Source: Tenrec ecaudatus (Eukaryota; Chordata; Mammalia; Afrosoricida; Tenrecidae). Taken from it: a DNA stretch of 64,000 bases. The notes below the pieces were generated by a model. That model had not been told where the DNA came from and searched no databases. It worked only from the letters and a program-made list of their open reading frames with translations. Below, piece by piece: positions 55,148-64,000 of this stretch; position 1 is the stretch's first letter, and each line of letters starts with the position of its first letter. Location: positions 122,371,525 to 122,435,524 of the forward strand of contig NC_134539.1 of NCBI RefSeq assembly GCF_050624435.1, read 5' to 3'. Made by a program: the position numbers and the translations under genes.

Positions 55148-56345
55148 TTTTTTTAAAGATCATTGTATTGGGGGCTCTTACAACTCTTGTTCCAATCCGT
55201 ACATCAATTGTATCAGGCATATTTATACATACACTGCCATCATTCTTTTCTAGACATGTACTTTCTATTGAGCCCTTGGGAACAGCCCCTCTTTTTTTCC
55301 ATACCCCCCCCTTTGTGGCCCCTTGATAGATCATAGATCATTATTGTTTTCATATCTCACACAGACTGCAGTCGCCCTTTCCCTCTGGTTTCTGTTGGTG
55401 TTCCCTCTGGATGGGGGTGTGTGGTTATGTGCCATTCATTGCTATCAGTACCCCCCTTCCTTCCCCTGTACCCCCTTCTCTCTCCCCTCCTTGTATGGCT
55501 ACTCCCATTTCTGTTCCTGGGTTCCTTATGTTGTGAGTTTTATCCCTTGTCTTTAACTATGTACATGCTCCCGTCCAGTCCAGAGTGGGAAGCGGCACTG
55601 GGGTCATGATAGTGGGGGGTAAGGAGGCCTCAAGGGATCAGAGGTATATTGCATGGCCCATTAGGGCTCTACTGCACCCTGATTGACTCACCCCCTCTCT
55701 ACGACCCCTCTGTAGGGGGATGTTCCATTGTCCACAGATGGGCTTTGGGTCTCCGCTCTAATCCCCCTCAGTCTCACCAATGCATTTTTGTTTGTTTGTT
55801 GTTTGATATGAATCTTCCGATGCCCGTTACCCAGTCCCAATGGCACCTCATGATCTCACCGACTGGTGGACTTGTTGCTTTACTGTTAGATGGCCGCTTG
55901 TTTAACTTCAAGCCTTTAAGACCCCCAGGTGCTATCTCTTTTAATAGCCAGGCACCATCCACTGTCTTCACCACAACTGCTTATGCACCCGTTTTGTCTT
56001 CATAGATCATGTTGGGGGTGGGGGTGAGCATCACAAAATGCCATTTTGTTAGAACAAAGTGTGATTTTATTGAGGGAGGGTATGAGCTGAGGCCCAAGGC
56101 CTGTCCACAGCCTCAGTGTATTGCCTTATAAATATATGTACATAGGCCAATACCTCTGTTTTTATGGATTAATGTATTTACATAAGTACACACCCCTGTT
56201 AATACCTCCAAAGCTTTGCTTCCTAGAGATTCCTCTGTTTCTTTTGCCTCCTCCTGCCCCACCATCACGTTCCCCCTTCTTCCACCTCTTAGTACTTCCT
56301 CGCAGCTAGATTGGTGTTGCTCTAATACCCACAGGATTGCTACCT
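55148..56345 (-). mobile_element. L1 3' UTR, long fragment
   Basis: Reverse terminus 'ttaaagatcattgtattgggggctctt', then the whole UTR order to 'gagattcctctgtttcttttgcctcctcctg' (56224) and beyond to about 56345. The word variants ('caattgtatcaggcatattta', 'ctttctattgagcccttgg') match the 14.9-kb copy, so these two are one subfamily. Confidence 0.85.
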
Positions 56346-56639
56346 CCTCCTAGATGTCGGTTTGGATTAGTATTCTAAAAAGTCAACAAAGCAGGAAAAA
56401 AGATAGGAATATAGATATGTACTACCTCAGAAAAATGGAGACAGGTGGTCATTGTTGCTGGTTCAGATGCTATCTAGGGCCCAGCCAGACTCTGTATCTT
56501 TCTCCTCAGCCATCGTTAGCACATTGGCCTTTTACTTTCCTGTTTACCAGTTTCTGGTTTCAAGATGGTTGCTCTAGTTCCAATGACCACATCTCTGGTT
56601 AAGGCATGCGGGAGGAGCACCAGCCCTGATCTGTTCCTT
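56346..56639. other. Unassigned sequence
   Basis: Nothing recognised between L1 and RTE. Confidence 0.3.
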
Positions 56640-58720
56640 TTATGAAGAAACAAAAGTGGGGGGGGGGTGCTCCTGGAGTTCTTTTCACAATTATCATTTG
56701 TTTGAGCCCATTGCTGCAGCCACTGTTGATCCATCTAGTTGAAGGTCTTCCTCTTTTTGCTGCCCTGAGACTTTTCCAAGCATGATGGTTTTTTTTCCAG
56801 AGACTGGTTTCTCCTGAGAACATTGTCCAAAGTAAAGGAGATGAAGTCTTGCCACCCTCTCTTCTAAGGAGTTTTCTGGATGTACTTCTTCCTAGACAGA
56901 TTTATTTGTTCTTTTGGCAGTTGACGGTATTTTGAATATTCTTCATCAGCACCATAATTAAAATGCATCAATTCTTCTTCAGTCTTCCATATTCAACGTC
57001 CAACTTTCACGTGCATACAAAACAATGGAAAATGCTATGCTTGGGTCAGGTGCACCATAGTCCTCAGAGTGACACCCTTGCTCTTCCACACTTTTAAAGA
57101 GATCAGCAGAGATTTACCCAGTGCAACATGTTGGTTATTTCTTGACTGCTGCTTTCATGAGCATTGACTGTGGATCCAAGCAAGATAAAATCCTTGACAA
57201 CATCAGCCTTTTCATCCTTTCGATATGATGTTGTTTATTGACCCAGTTGTAAGGATTTGGGTTTTCTTTACTTTGAGTTGTAGTCCATATTGATGAACGC
57301 AATCCTTGATCTTCATCAGCAAGTGCTTCAAATCCTCCTCACATTCAGCAAGCAAAGTTATGGCACCTGCATATCACAAATTGTTAATAAGCCTTCCTCC
57401 AATCCTGATCCTGCATCCTTCTGCATATAGACCAGCTTCTTTGATTATTTGCTCAGCACACAGATTGGATAAGTATGGTGAAAGGATACAACCGTTGACA
57501 CATCTTTCTTGATTTTAAACCATGCAGTAATCCCTTTCCCAGTTTGGATGACTATCTCGTGATCCATGTACAGCTTCCACATGAGTACACTGAAGTATCT
57601 GGAATTCCCGCCATCTCAGTGCTATCCATAGTTTGGTATTCTCCACACAGTCTAATGTTTTCACATAGTCAATAAAACACGAGCAAACATCTTGCTGGTA
57701 TTCTCTGCTGTCACCCAAGATCCATTGATGTCACCTATGATACCACTTGTTCCACGTCCTCTTCTCAATCTGGACTGGATTTCTGGAACCTGCCCATCAA
57801 TGTACTGCTGCAACTGCTGTTAAAAAATCTCCGGCAAAATCGTACTTGCATGTGATATTAATAATATTGCTCAATAATTTCTGAATTCCGTTGGGTCACT
57901 TTTCTTTGGAATAGATACAAATGTAGATCTATTCCAGTTGGTTAGCAAGGTAGCTATCTTTCAAATTTCTTGGCATAAACAAATGAGTGCTTCTAGTGCC
58001 TTCTCCGCTTGTTGAGACATTTCTTTTGGAATCCCATTGCTTCTTGGAGCCATGTTTTTGCTAATGCCTTCCGTGCAGCTTGGACTTCTTCCTTCAGTAC
58101 CATCAGTTCTTGTTCATATGCTACCTCGTGAAATGGATGACTGTCGACTAATTCTTTTTGATACAATGATGCTGTGTATTCCTTCCATCTTTTTTGATGT
58201 TTCCTGCATCATCCAATATTTTCCCATAGAATCTTTCAATATTAGAATTTAAGACTTAAATTTTATCTTCAGTTCTTTCACCTTGATATACGCTGAGTGT
58301 GTCCTTCCTTTTTGGTTTTCTAATTTGAGGCCATTGCACCTGTCATTATAATACTTTGTCTTCTCTAGATGCTCTTTGAAATTTTCTATTCAGCTCTTTT
58401 GTTTCATTATTTTTTCCAGTTTCTTTAGATACTCTATGATCAAAAACACATTTCAGTGGGCTGTGGTCCACAAAAACACATTTCAGAGCCTCTTCTAACA
58501 TCAACTTTGATGTTTTCTTTCTTTTCTGTTTTTTTTATGACTTTTTGCTTTCGTCGTGTATGATGTTCTTAATGTCCTCATGTCTTCCCAACAGGCCTTC
58601 TATCATTAGTCTTCAATGAGTCAAGTCTAGTCTTGAGATGGTCTCAAAAATCAGGTGTGATATACTCGAGATTGTATTTTGTTTTTGGGTGCAGCTGTTT
58701 AATTTTCTACAACCTGAACT
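56640..58720 (-). mobile_element. RTE-class LINE, ~2.1 kb (linker, RT, C-terminus)
   Basis: The longest RTE copy. On the minus strand the end of the ORF lies at about 56700-57100, thumb/palm at 57150-57600, fingers at 57600-58000, and the linker before RT at 58000-58720. Readable words include 'QQDVCSCFIDYVKTLDCVENTKLW' in two parts (57600-57690), equal to the RTE '(C)F(I)DY.KAFD' motif where the Asp is kept. The YADD motif reads Y-A-G-A (57362-57373), so both catalytic aspartates are lost. Multiple frameshifts are present. The endonuclease is absent and the canonical RTE tail is not visible at the 3' end. Confidence 0.85.
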
Positions 58721-59212
58721 TGAACTTCTAATAGTAGGAAGTGAAAAGAGAGTGAAGAAAAACTTCTGAGTCAACAGCAAGCATTAAGTCTTGAGTGATG
58801 GAGGTAGTCAAAAGGGGAAACTACTTAACAATTGGTCTTGGGAGTAGCAATGTGTGTGGAGAAAATAAGGGTAGGAAGCTTGCTTTTTACAGCAAGACCT
58901 TCCATAGAAGTTGATTTTTTTACCATGTTTATATAGTACTTTAGTTTCAAAAGATATCGTTCTACCATTTTTTTTTCTCAGTAAAAATCCAACTCTTTAA
59001 TGTGGACTACAATCTTCTACTTGAATTTGATCTTCTGCCCTCATCTTCTTTCTCTTGTTTATATTCTAGTCACATGCTGGCCACCTTTAGGTGAGCATTT
59101 CCCAAATGCATAATGTTCCCACCTTCCAGTCCTAACATTTGCCTTTCCCTTTGACCAGAACTTCTCTATCTTCTCCACCCCACCCCACGAGCCCACCCCC
59201 AAAACTATGTGC
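58721..59212. other. Unassigned sequence
   Basis: T-rich, possible old L2 at 58980-59050, not firm. Confidence 0.3.
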
Positions 59213-59332
59213 CCTTCACTGCCATCAAGTTGATTCCAACTCATAGTGACTCTATAGGACAGGGGAGACCTCTTTACAGTTAGCCCTGGCAGTTAGGAGC
59301 CCAATGCACAAGCACTGTCACCAAGGCACCAC
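59213..59332 (-). mobile_element. AfroSINE, internally deleted
   Basis: Tail 'cactgccatcaagttgattccaactcatagtgactctat' in reverse joined quickly to the head 'gcccaatgcacaagcactgtcaccaaggcacc'. The B-box region is missing. Confidence 0.8.
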
Positions 59333-59334
59333 AC

Positions 59335-59668
59335 TACATATAGGCCTGGTTTAATGTCTCACCTCCTTCTACTCAAATGACACCTCCGTGAAGCCTTCGA
59401 TACTATTTAAAAGTGCAACACTTGGCTCGACGAGTGGTATTCCGTGCCCCACTTCCTCTTTTTCTAAAAACTTTTTCTAAAACTTTCATGGCATTTAATA
59501 CCATCTTAAATATTATGAACGATATTTATGTTTGTTTATGATTGCCTCTGTCTCTAGATTGTAAGCCCATGGCAAAAATGACCTTCCTTCTGTTTAGTAC
59601 ACTGTTGTATGCCCAGGAATAAAACAATGCCTGGGAGATAGTAAGCCCTCACTAAATGTAGGAATAAC
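59335..59668 (+). mobile_element. LINE2 3' end
   Basis: 'tgacacctccgtgaagccttcgat', 'tctctagattgtaagcccatggcaaaaatgacc' and 'caatgcctgggagatagtaagccctcactaaatgtagg' are the L2 3' UTR words in the right order. It is a good match for an element of this age. Confidence 0.8.
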
Positions 59669-59749
59669 TTTATTTAATTTTTTAAAGGATACTCTAAAAA
59701 AGTTAGAGCTCATATTGTTGCTGCTGCTGTTGCTTCTAAAGGTTCTGCA

Positions 59750-59930
59750 CATAACGAAGGAATGCTGGTAGCACCGTGGGTGAGTGCTTGGTTGCAACTG
59801 TTTCCATGAATATCAAACACAAACCAAACCCATCGACCCATAGCAACCATAAAGATTACAGCATAGAAAACCCGATGGGACAGTTCAATGTGACAAAACC
59901 TAGCCTATGCACGTACATAAGGCAATAAAA
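59750..59930. mobile_element. Composite AfroSINE fragments
   Basis: A plus-strand head ('ggaatgctggtagcaccgtgggtgagtgcttggttgcaac', 59759-59798) lies next to a minus-strand tail ('accaaacccatcgacccatagcaacc', 59823-59848). Two SINE pieces face each other. Confidence 0.6.
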
Positions 59931-60899
59931 ATCCAAACGGAATGGTGAGATTTCGTTTTTTAAGCCAGCATAGAAAAGGAAAGACACGTGGGAAATGTGG
60001 ACAAAGGACACTCAGAAGAGGCAGAAAGACAGTTCTGTGGAAACAAGGGAGTTTGATGGGTACCAGCAGGGAAGGCTTCAGGAGGCTATGGTTTAAACAT
60101 TGCAGAATAGATGAAATATTGATAAGAAGGGCGCTTCCAATCATGGAAACATAAAGGGCTGAAAACACTTGACACAGTGGGAAATGATCCCACCCTCCAG
60201 GAAGCCCGTTGCTGCTACCACGGCACCGGCTATCTTCAGTTCAATGCTAGCACCAGGCTGCCTCAATTTGTTCATTCATTCATTGCGCATGTGTAAGCCT
60301 TGCTGACCCATTCTTCAGGGCAGACAGGGACCACGTGTTAGACTCTTTTTCCTTACAATTCCCAGCTCATTGAAAGTTGTGGTTCACTAGTCAAAAATAT
60401 CTGCCAAAAGTGGAATTGTCTGTGTAGGGTCTTGTCTTCTGGACTATAGCCCTTCAATTTCCTTTGAGAAACAACTGCTCCGGCCTGCTAAATTGGTGTG
60501 GTTTTAGTGAAGTTGATCTCACCCCTGAGACCAAGAGTGGGAACATGATCCAGCCTTGGCAATTTCTCTTGGGAACATGACTCCTGGGGAGCATGACGAG
60601 GGTAGAAGAGGGTAGAAACGTATCAAAGCTGAATCATCACAACTGTTGACTCAGAGGAGCCTGCCAATGGATATTCAGCTTTTCCTATGAATATGTGAGC
60701 TCCCCTGTGGGGGGAGGTCAGATGCTCACAGGCATCTTCCCTGAAGGCAGCCCCTGCCAGACTGCTGTCTCCGCACACCACAGGGATGGGGGCCTGCGAC
60801 CATTAGCTTGGTTCCTGTAGGTGGAGTTCACATCCCACTGATAATGATCTCTATCAGCTGAGCCAGGGAACAGGCCAAACCAGCTCTGTGACATCCAAA
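59931..60899. other. Unassigned sequence
   Basis: No recognised gene. Part of it may belong to the LTR-like element that follows. Confidence 0.3.
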
Positions 60900-61312
60900 G
60901 TTAGGCTGCCATCCTGTATCTAGGATTCGCCCATCTTACCACATGTGTACCCCCAATCTCTCCTCTTCCTATTATGTGGATACCCCTAGATCACCTCCTC
61001 CCATTATTGTATTACCTATAGCGCAACCCCTTCCTGTGACGTGGGTCCTCACCTGCAATGAGGGGGCTTGCATGTCCCCAGAGAATATATAAAAGCCTGG
61101 GCTAGCATTAAAGATTCTCTCTCTCCCTCCACGTGGACCACCAAGCGGGACTGAGGTGAGCATGCTACCATGACTTGTGTCAGACTCCATTTATTTCTAT
61201 ACTTCTATCTCTCATGCTCTCTATAACTTTACTATGACCTTTACTTATTATCGCTGTACAATTGCGCCTACCGGACCCGTAATGATGTGTTAGGGACTGG
61301 CTTCCCCTGACA
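60900..61312 (+). mobile_element. LTR-like segment (candidate solo LTR, 5' end undefined)
   Basis: A TATA-box-like 'TATATAAAA' (61086-61094) and an 'ATTAAA' (61107-61112) lie in a promoter-like arrangement with CT-rich sequence behind. A possible terminal 'ctgaca' ends at 61312. There are no gag/pol frames and no convincing TSD, and I did not define the 5' boundary. The assignment to an endogenous retroviral LTR is tentative. Confidence 0.35.
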
Positions 61313-61580
61313 CGACCCCACGTCTTTTCAATACATTCCTTTCTTGCTGAAGTTGGCTAGAGAACTCTAACTAGCAAGTCTCGTCATTTGGATCAAACCA
61401 CATAACATAACAAAGCGCCACTGTGCACATGGTAGTAGCTAAATTTATGTGGAGACAAAATGTTCAAAAAGAAATAAACAGCGTATTCTTAGCTTGTCAA
61501 TGGAGGAATAGCATACAGTTATTCATTCGTAGAACATAGCATTGAACTTTTACTATGCCATGAACTGCATTGTGTTAGAC
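61313..61580. other. Unassigned sequence
   Basis: No recognised feature up to the SPIN target site (61573-61580). Confidence 0.3.
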
Positions 61581-61772
61581 CAGTGGTTCTCAACCTTCCT
61601 AATGCCACAACCCTTTCATACAGTTCTTCATGTGGTGGTGCCCCCCCAACGATAAAATTATTTTCGTTGCTACTTCATCACTGTAGTTTTGCTACCGTTA
61701 TGAATCAGGCGACCCCTGTGAAAGGGACGTTGGACCCCAGAGGGGTCGCGCCCCAGAGGTTGAGAATCGCTG
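61581..61772. mobile_element. SPIN-type hAT MITE (SPACE INVADERS)
   Basis: The 192-bp element begins 'cagtggttctcaaccttcctaatgcc' and ends with the inverse of 'cagcgattctcaacctctgg'. The interior words 'aaaattattttcgttgctacttcat' and 'gcgacccctgtgaaaggg' are those of non-autonomous SPIN elements as I remember them. An 8-bp TSD (61573-61580 'tgttagac', 61773-61780 'tgttagat', 7 of 8) supports hAT transposition. Confidence 0.8.
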
Positions 61773-62042
61773 TGTTAGATGATGGGGAATGAAAAAGTTG
61801 TTGCCTTTGCCCACAGGACTTTGCAATCCCGTAGATAAGGAAACATATGTTCCTCACCCCCAGGAACCATATTACGTCTAGAAACTGTCTTAGTCCAGGT
61901 TCTTTCCATGGCAAACATCAGTAACATCTCAAGGAGACTTAGGTAATAAAGGAGATTGGCTCATGTATCTGGGAAGGATGTTGAATATGGAGGGACTCAA
62001 ACAAAATCATGGAATCTCCTCCCTTATCTTCTTTGCCACAAG

Positions 62043-62232
62043 AAACAGTTGTTGTTGAGTCAACTGGCAACCTGACACGGGTCAGAGTAGATCTGTGTGC
62101 CACAGGGCTTTCACCAGTTGACTTTTTTGGAAGTAGTTCTAGAAGGAGATCACTAGGCCTTAGGACCCAAACGTTTAACCTTTCAGTTAGCAGCATGTGA
62201 ACCATTTCTACCGCGCTGGCACTCCCTAACCA
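62043..62232 (-). mobile_element. AfroSINE
   Basis: Reverse SINE: 'gttgttgttgagtcaactggcaacctgacacgggtcagagtagatct', body, 'gacccaaacgtttaacctttcagttagcag' (B-box/head) and 'ctaccgcgctggcactcc'. The start resembles the RTE tail. Confidence 0.75.
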
Positions 62233-63716
62233 TTGAGATAAAAACCCTGGTGTTTCTGAGGTGCCTTTCCCTTTCCTTTAGTTGTGTTCTCCTTCACAAA
62301 AGTCTCTTCTTAAGGTTTCTACATCTTGATGAATGACTTCAGAATAGCAGTGAACGATTACGATGAGCCAGACTAGATCAAATTGTTGCCTAAGCAAATC
62401 CCCACCACACACTGTGGGTAGGCACCACCCACCATTGAGGATGAGGACTTTGGCAGATGCTATGCCACTGAGCCAACCTCTTTTGCTTCCATCCTGTGCT
62501 GTGGCTTCCCTTCTCTTGAAGCCATTGGTTCCTGGTGTCACCAGAACTTCAGACCTGGTCCCGTAACATCCAAGCTACTGCCAAACTGGAACGCTGGTGT
62601 GTCAAAGCTGTACTCTATTCTTCAGAGTCCTTGTGTCACATCCCTGTGGGATCGCTGCAGAGGGATAGACTATATTCCTACCTTTTGAACTATACTCTGA
62701 TACTAGGTCACCAAAGCTATCCCTAAGGCCATCTTGTCTCCTTTCAGATTTTGATGAACGTGGCTCTTTCACATTTAACTTTGGACCACTTATTTTCCCT
62801 GGCACCTAGCTGCAGGCCTATGGGACAGAACTGGAAGATCTAATATAAGCAGGGTTCAGTAAAATGAACTTAAAATCATCCCTTTTAGTGGTCTGGGATG
62901 GGAAGACATATTTTTCACTGAATGCCTCTTTGAATTCTTAGAATGCATATCTTCCTTTTTCAATTAAAAAAGCCTAGTTAAAAATAAACAATTATTTTTA
63001 AAAATCCAAGTCTCCTCTTTCCTAACCCTCTAGGGCATGGTTATTAAGAAGAGCTTGTGTGGTTCTCTCCTAAGAGGCTGTTCATCCTCTCATATAAACA
63101 GATTCCTGGCAGGCCCCAACTCGTGAGACTCCCAGGTTGAATCCTGTTTGGGCTCGGGGTTGAATCCCACTGTACTCATTTCCAATAGTTCCCATGTGAA
63201 CCCTTTGGAACCTACCAAATGGAAACACATAATATACCCCACACCAGACCTGTGCTTTCTTGCAATGTCAATGTCTTTTTTTTTTTTTGATGCTACTTTC
63301 ACCTAGATCTCCTCACTAACTCCACCCATACAATTCTATCACTTTGATGCTCAAGTCTAAGGCCGCTCTTCCAGGAAGTGTCACTGAAATGAACTTTCTC
63401 ATTGGTCTAAACTCTTTCCTGGCACTTGTTTTGTCAAACCAGCATCTTTTCCATTATCTCCAGTAACAGGACCTGCCTTGCCCTCTTTTCCTCGCCACTC
63501 CAGCCATGTGATTCTGATGAAGATACCAACCATGGTACCTCCCATTACAATGGACAAGATGACATACATTTATCACTGCCAATCATGACATGCTTCTGCT
63601 GTGGAGTAGATGATTAGTTGGGTTGGGGAAGGTGTAACCAGAATAGCCCAAAAAATGTATTTCCCTAAGACCTATTGTATTTTCTCCTACAACCACACGC
63701 ACCTGTAATGTATAAT
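62233..63716. other. Unassigned sequence
   Basis: About 1.5 kb with no supported gene. A T-tract lies at 63277-63288. Possible weak L2 words at 63320-63400. Confidence 0.35.
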
Positions 63717-63724
63717 GCATAGAG

Positions 63725-63949
63725 CAGGGGTCCTCAAACTTTCTAAACAGGGGGCCAGTTCACTGTCCCTCAGACCCGTTGGAGGGCCGCACTATAATTT
63801 AAAAAAACAACTATGAACAAATTCCTATGCACACTGCACATATATTATTTTGAAGTAAAAAAACAAACGGGGCAAAAACACCTGGTGGGCTAGATAAATG
63901 TCCTCGGCGGGCCACATGTGGCCCGCGGGCTATAGTTTGAGGATGCCTG
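63725..63949 (+). mobile_element. hAT MITE (OposCharlie1-like), copy 2
   Basis: 225 bp from 'caggggtcctcaaactttctaaacagg' to 'ctatagtttgaggatgcctg', with a perfect 8-bp TSD 'gcatagag' (63717-63724 and 63950-63957). It is the reverse orientation of the copy at 28265-28474 and longer at its 3' side. Non-coding. Confidence 0.85.
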
Positions 63950-64000
63950 GCATAGAGCATAGGAAACTAACACGAGAGGGGTTGCATGGTTCATAAAAAC

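Overview
This window is repeat-dense mammalian nuclear DNA. I can support no host protein-coding exon or intact functional RNA gene in it. Every long open frame is short, broken or lies inside a repeat, so it reads as intergenic or deep intronic sequence. Three signatures point to an afrotherian mammal. First, there are many copies of a tRNA-derived SINE with the AfroSINE architecture (tRNA-like head with a B box, then a tail ending in '...gagtcagaat(c/t)gactc..atggcagtg'). Second, there is an RTE-class LINE whose 3' tail matches the SINE tail. Third, a young L1 family has a very long, G/A-rich 3' UTR. A 192-bp hAT element with the ends of SPACE INVADERS (SPIN) and two copies of an OposCharlie1-like hAT narrow this to a tenrec (e.g. 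Echinops), the afrotherian in which those horizontally transferred elements are known. The species is an inference.

Layout. 1-10 kb: L1 3' UTR pieces, L2/MIR relics, AfroSINEs, an RTE fragment and a 33-nt U2 snRNA 5'-end pseudogene with target-site duplications (TSDs). 10-15.3 kb: an RTE reverse-transcriptase fragment abutting an L1 (ORF2 C-terminus plus ~2 kb 3' UTR) and two further L1 3' ends placed tail to tail. 15.3-20.6 kb: mixed old sequence with a local ~100-bp duplication and an older L1M. 20.6-23.4 kb: a minus-strand RTE broken by an L1, an AfroSINE and a composite L1-derived insertion. 23.4-28.5 kb: AfroSINEs, a minus-strand L1 3' UTR with internal duplication, a dead mariner and a hAT MITE. 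28.5-33.3 kb and 38.4-39.9 kb: mostly single-copy sequence. 33.3-38.4 kb: four L1 3' UTR segments. 39.9-48.6 kb: the best-preserved L1 structure, a 5'-complete but internally deleted L1 (5' UTR, ORF1, ORF2 endonuclease, 3' UTR) inserted into the 3' UTR of another L1. 48.6-56.4 kb: palindromic MITEs, MER5A-like relics and L1 3' ends. 56.6-58.7 kb: a long minus-strand RTE fragment with a dead catalytic motif. 58.7-64 kb: mostly unassigned sequence, an LTR-like segment, SPIN and the second hAT MITE.

The elements interact in two visible ways. The SINE and RTE share a tail, consistent with RTE machinery mobilising AfroSINEs. The L1 family has produced a graded series of 5'-truncated copies from ~5 kb down to 34 bp, many with TSDs, including a compact dimeric ~290-bp unit built from two L1 3' ends. 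The dimer occurs at two loci with the same 5' end and its own TSDs and is the most novel candidate here.
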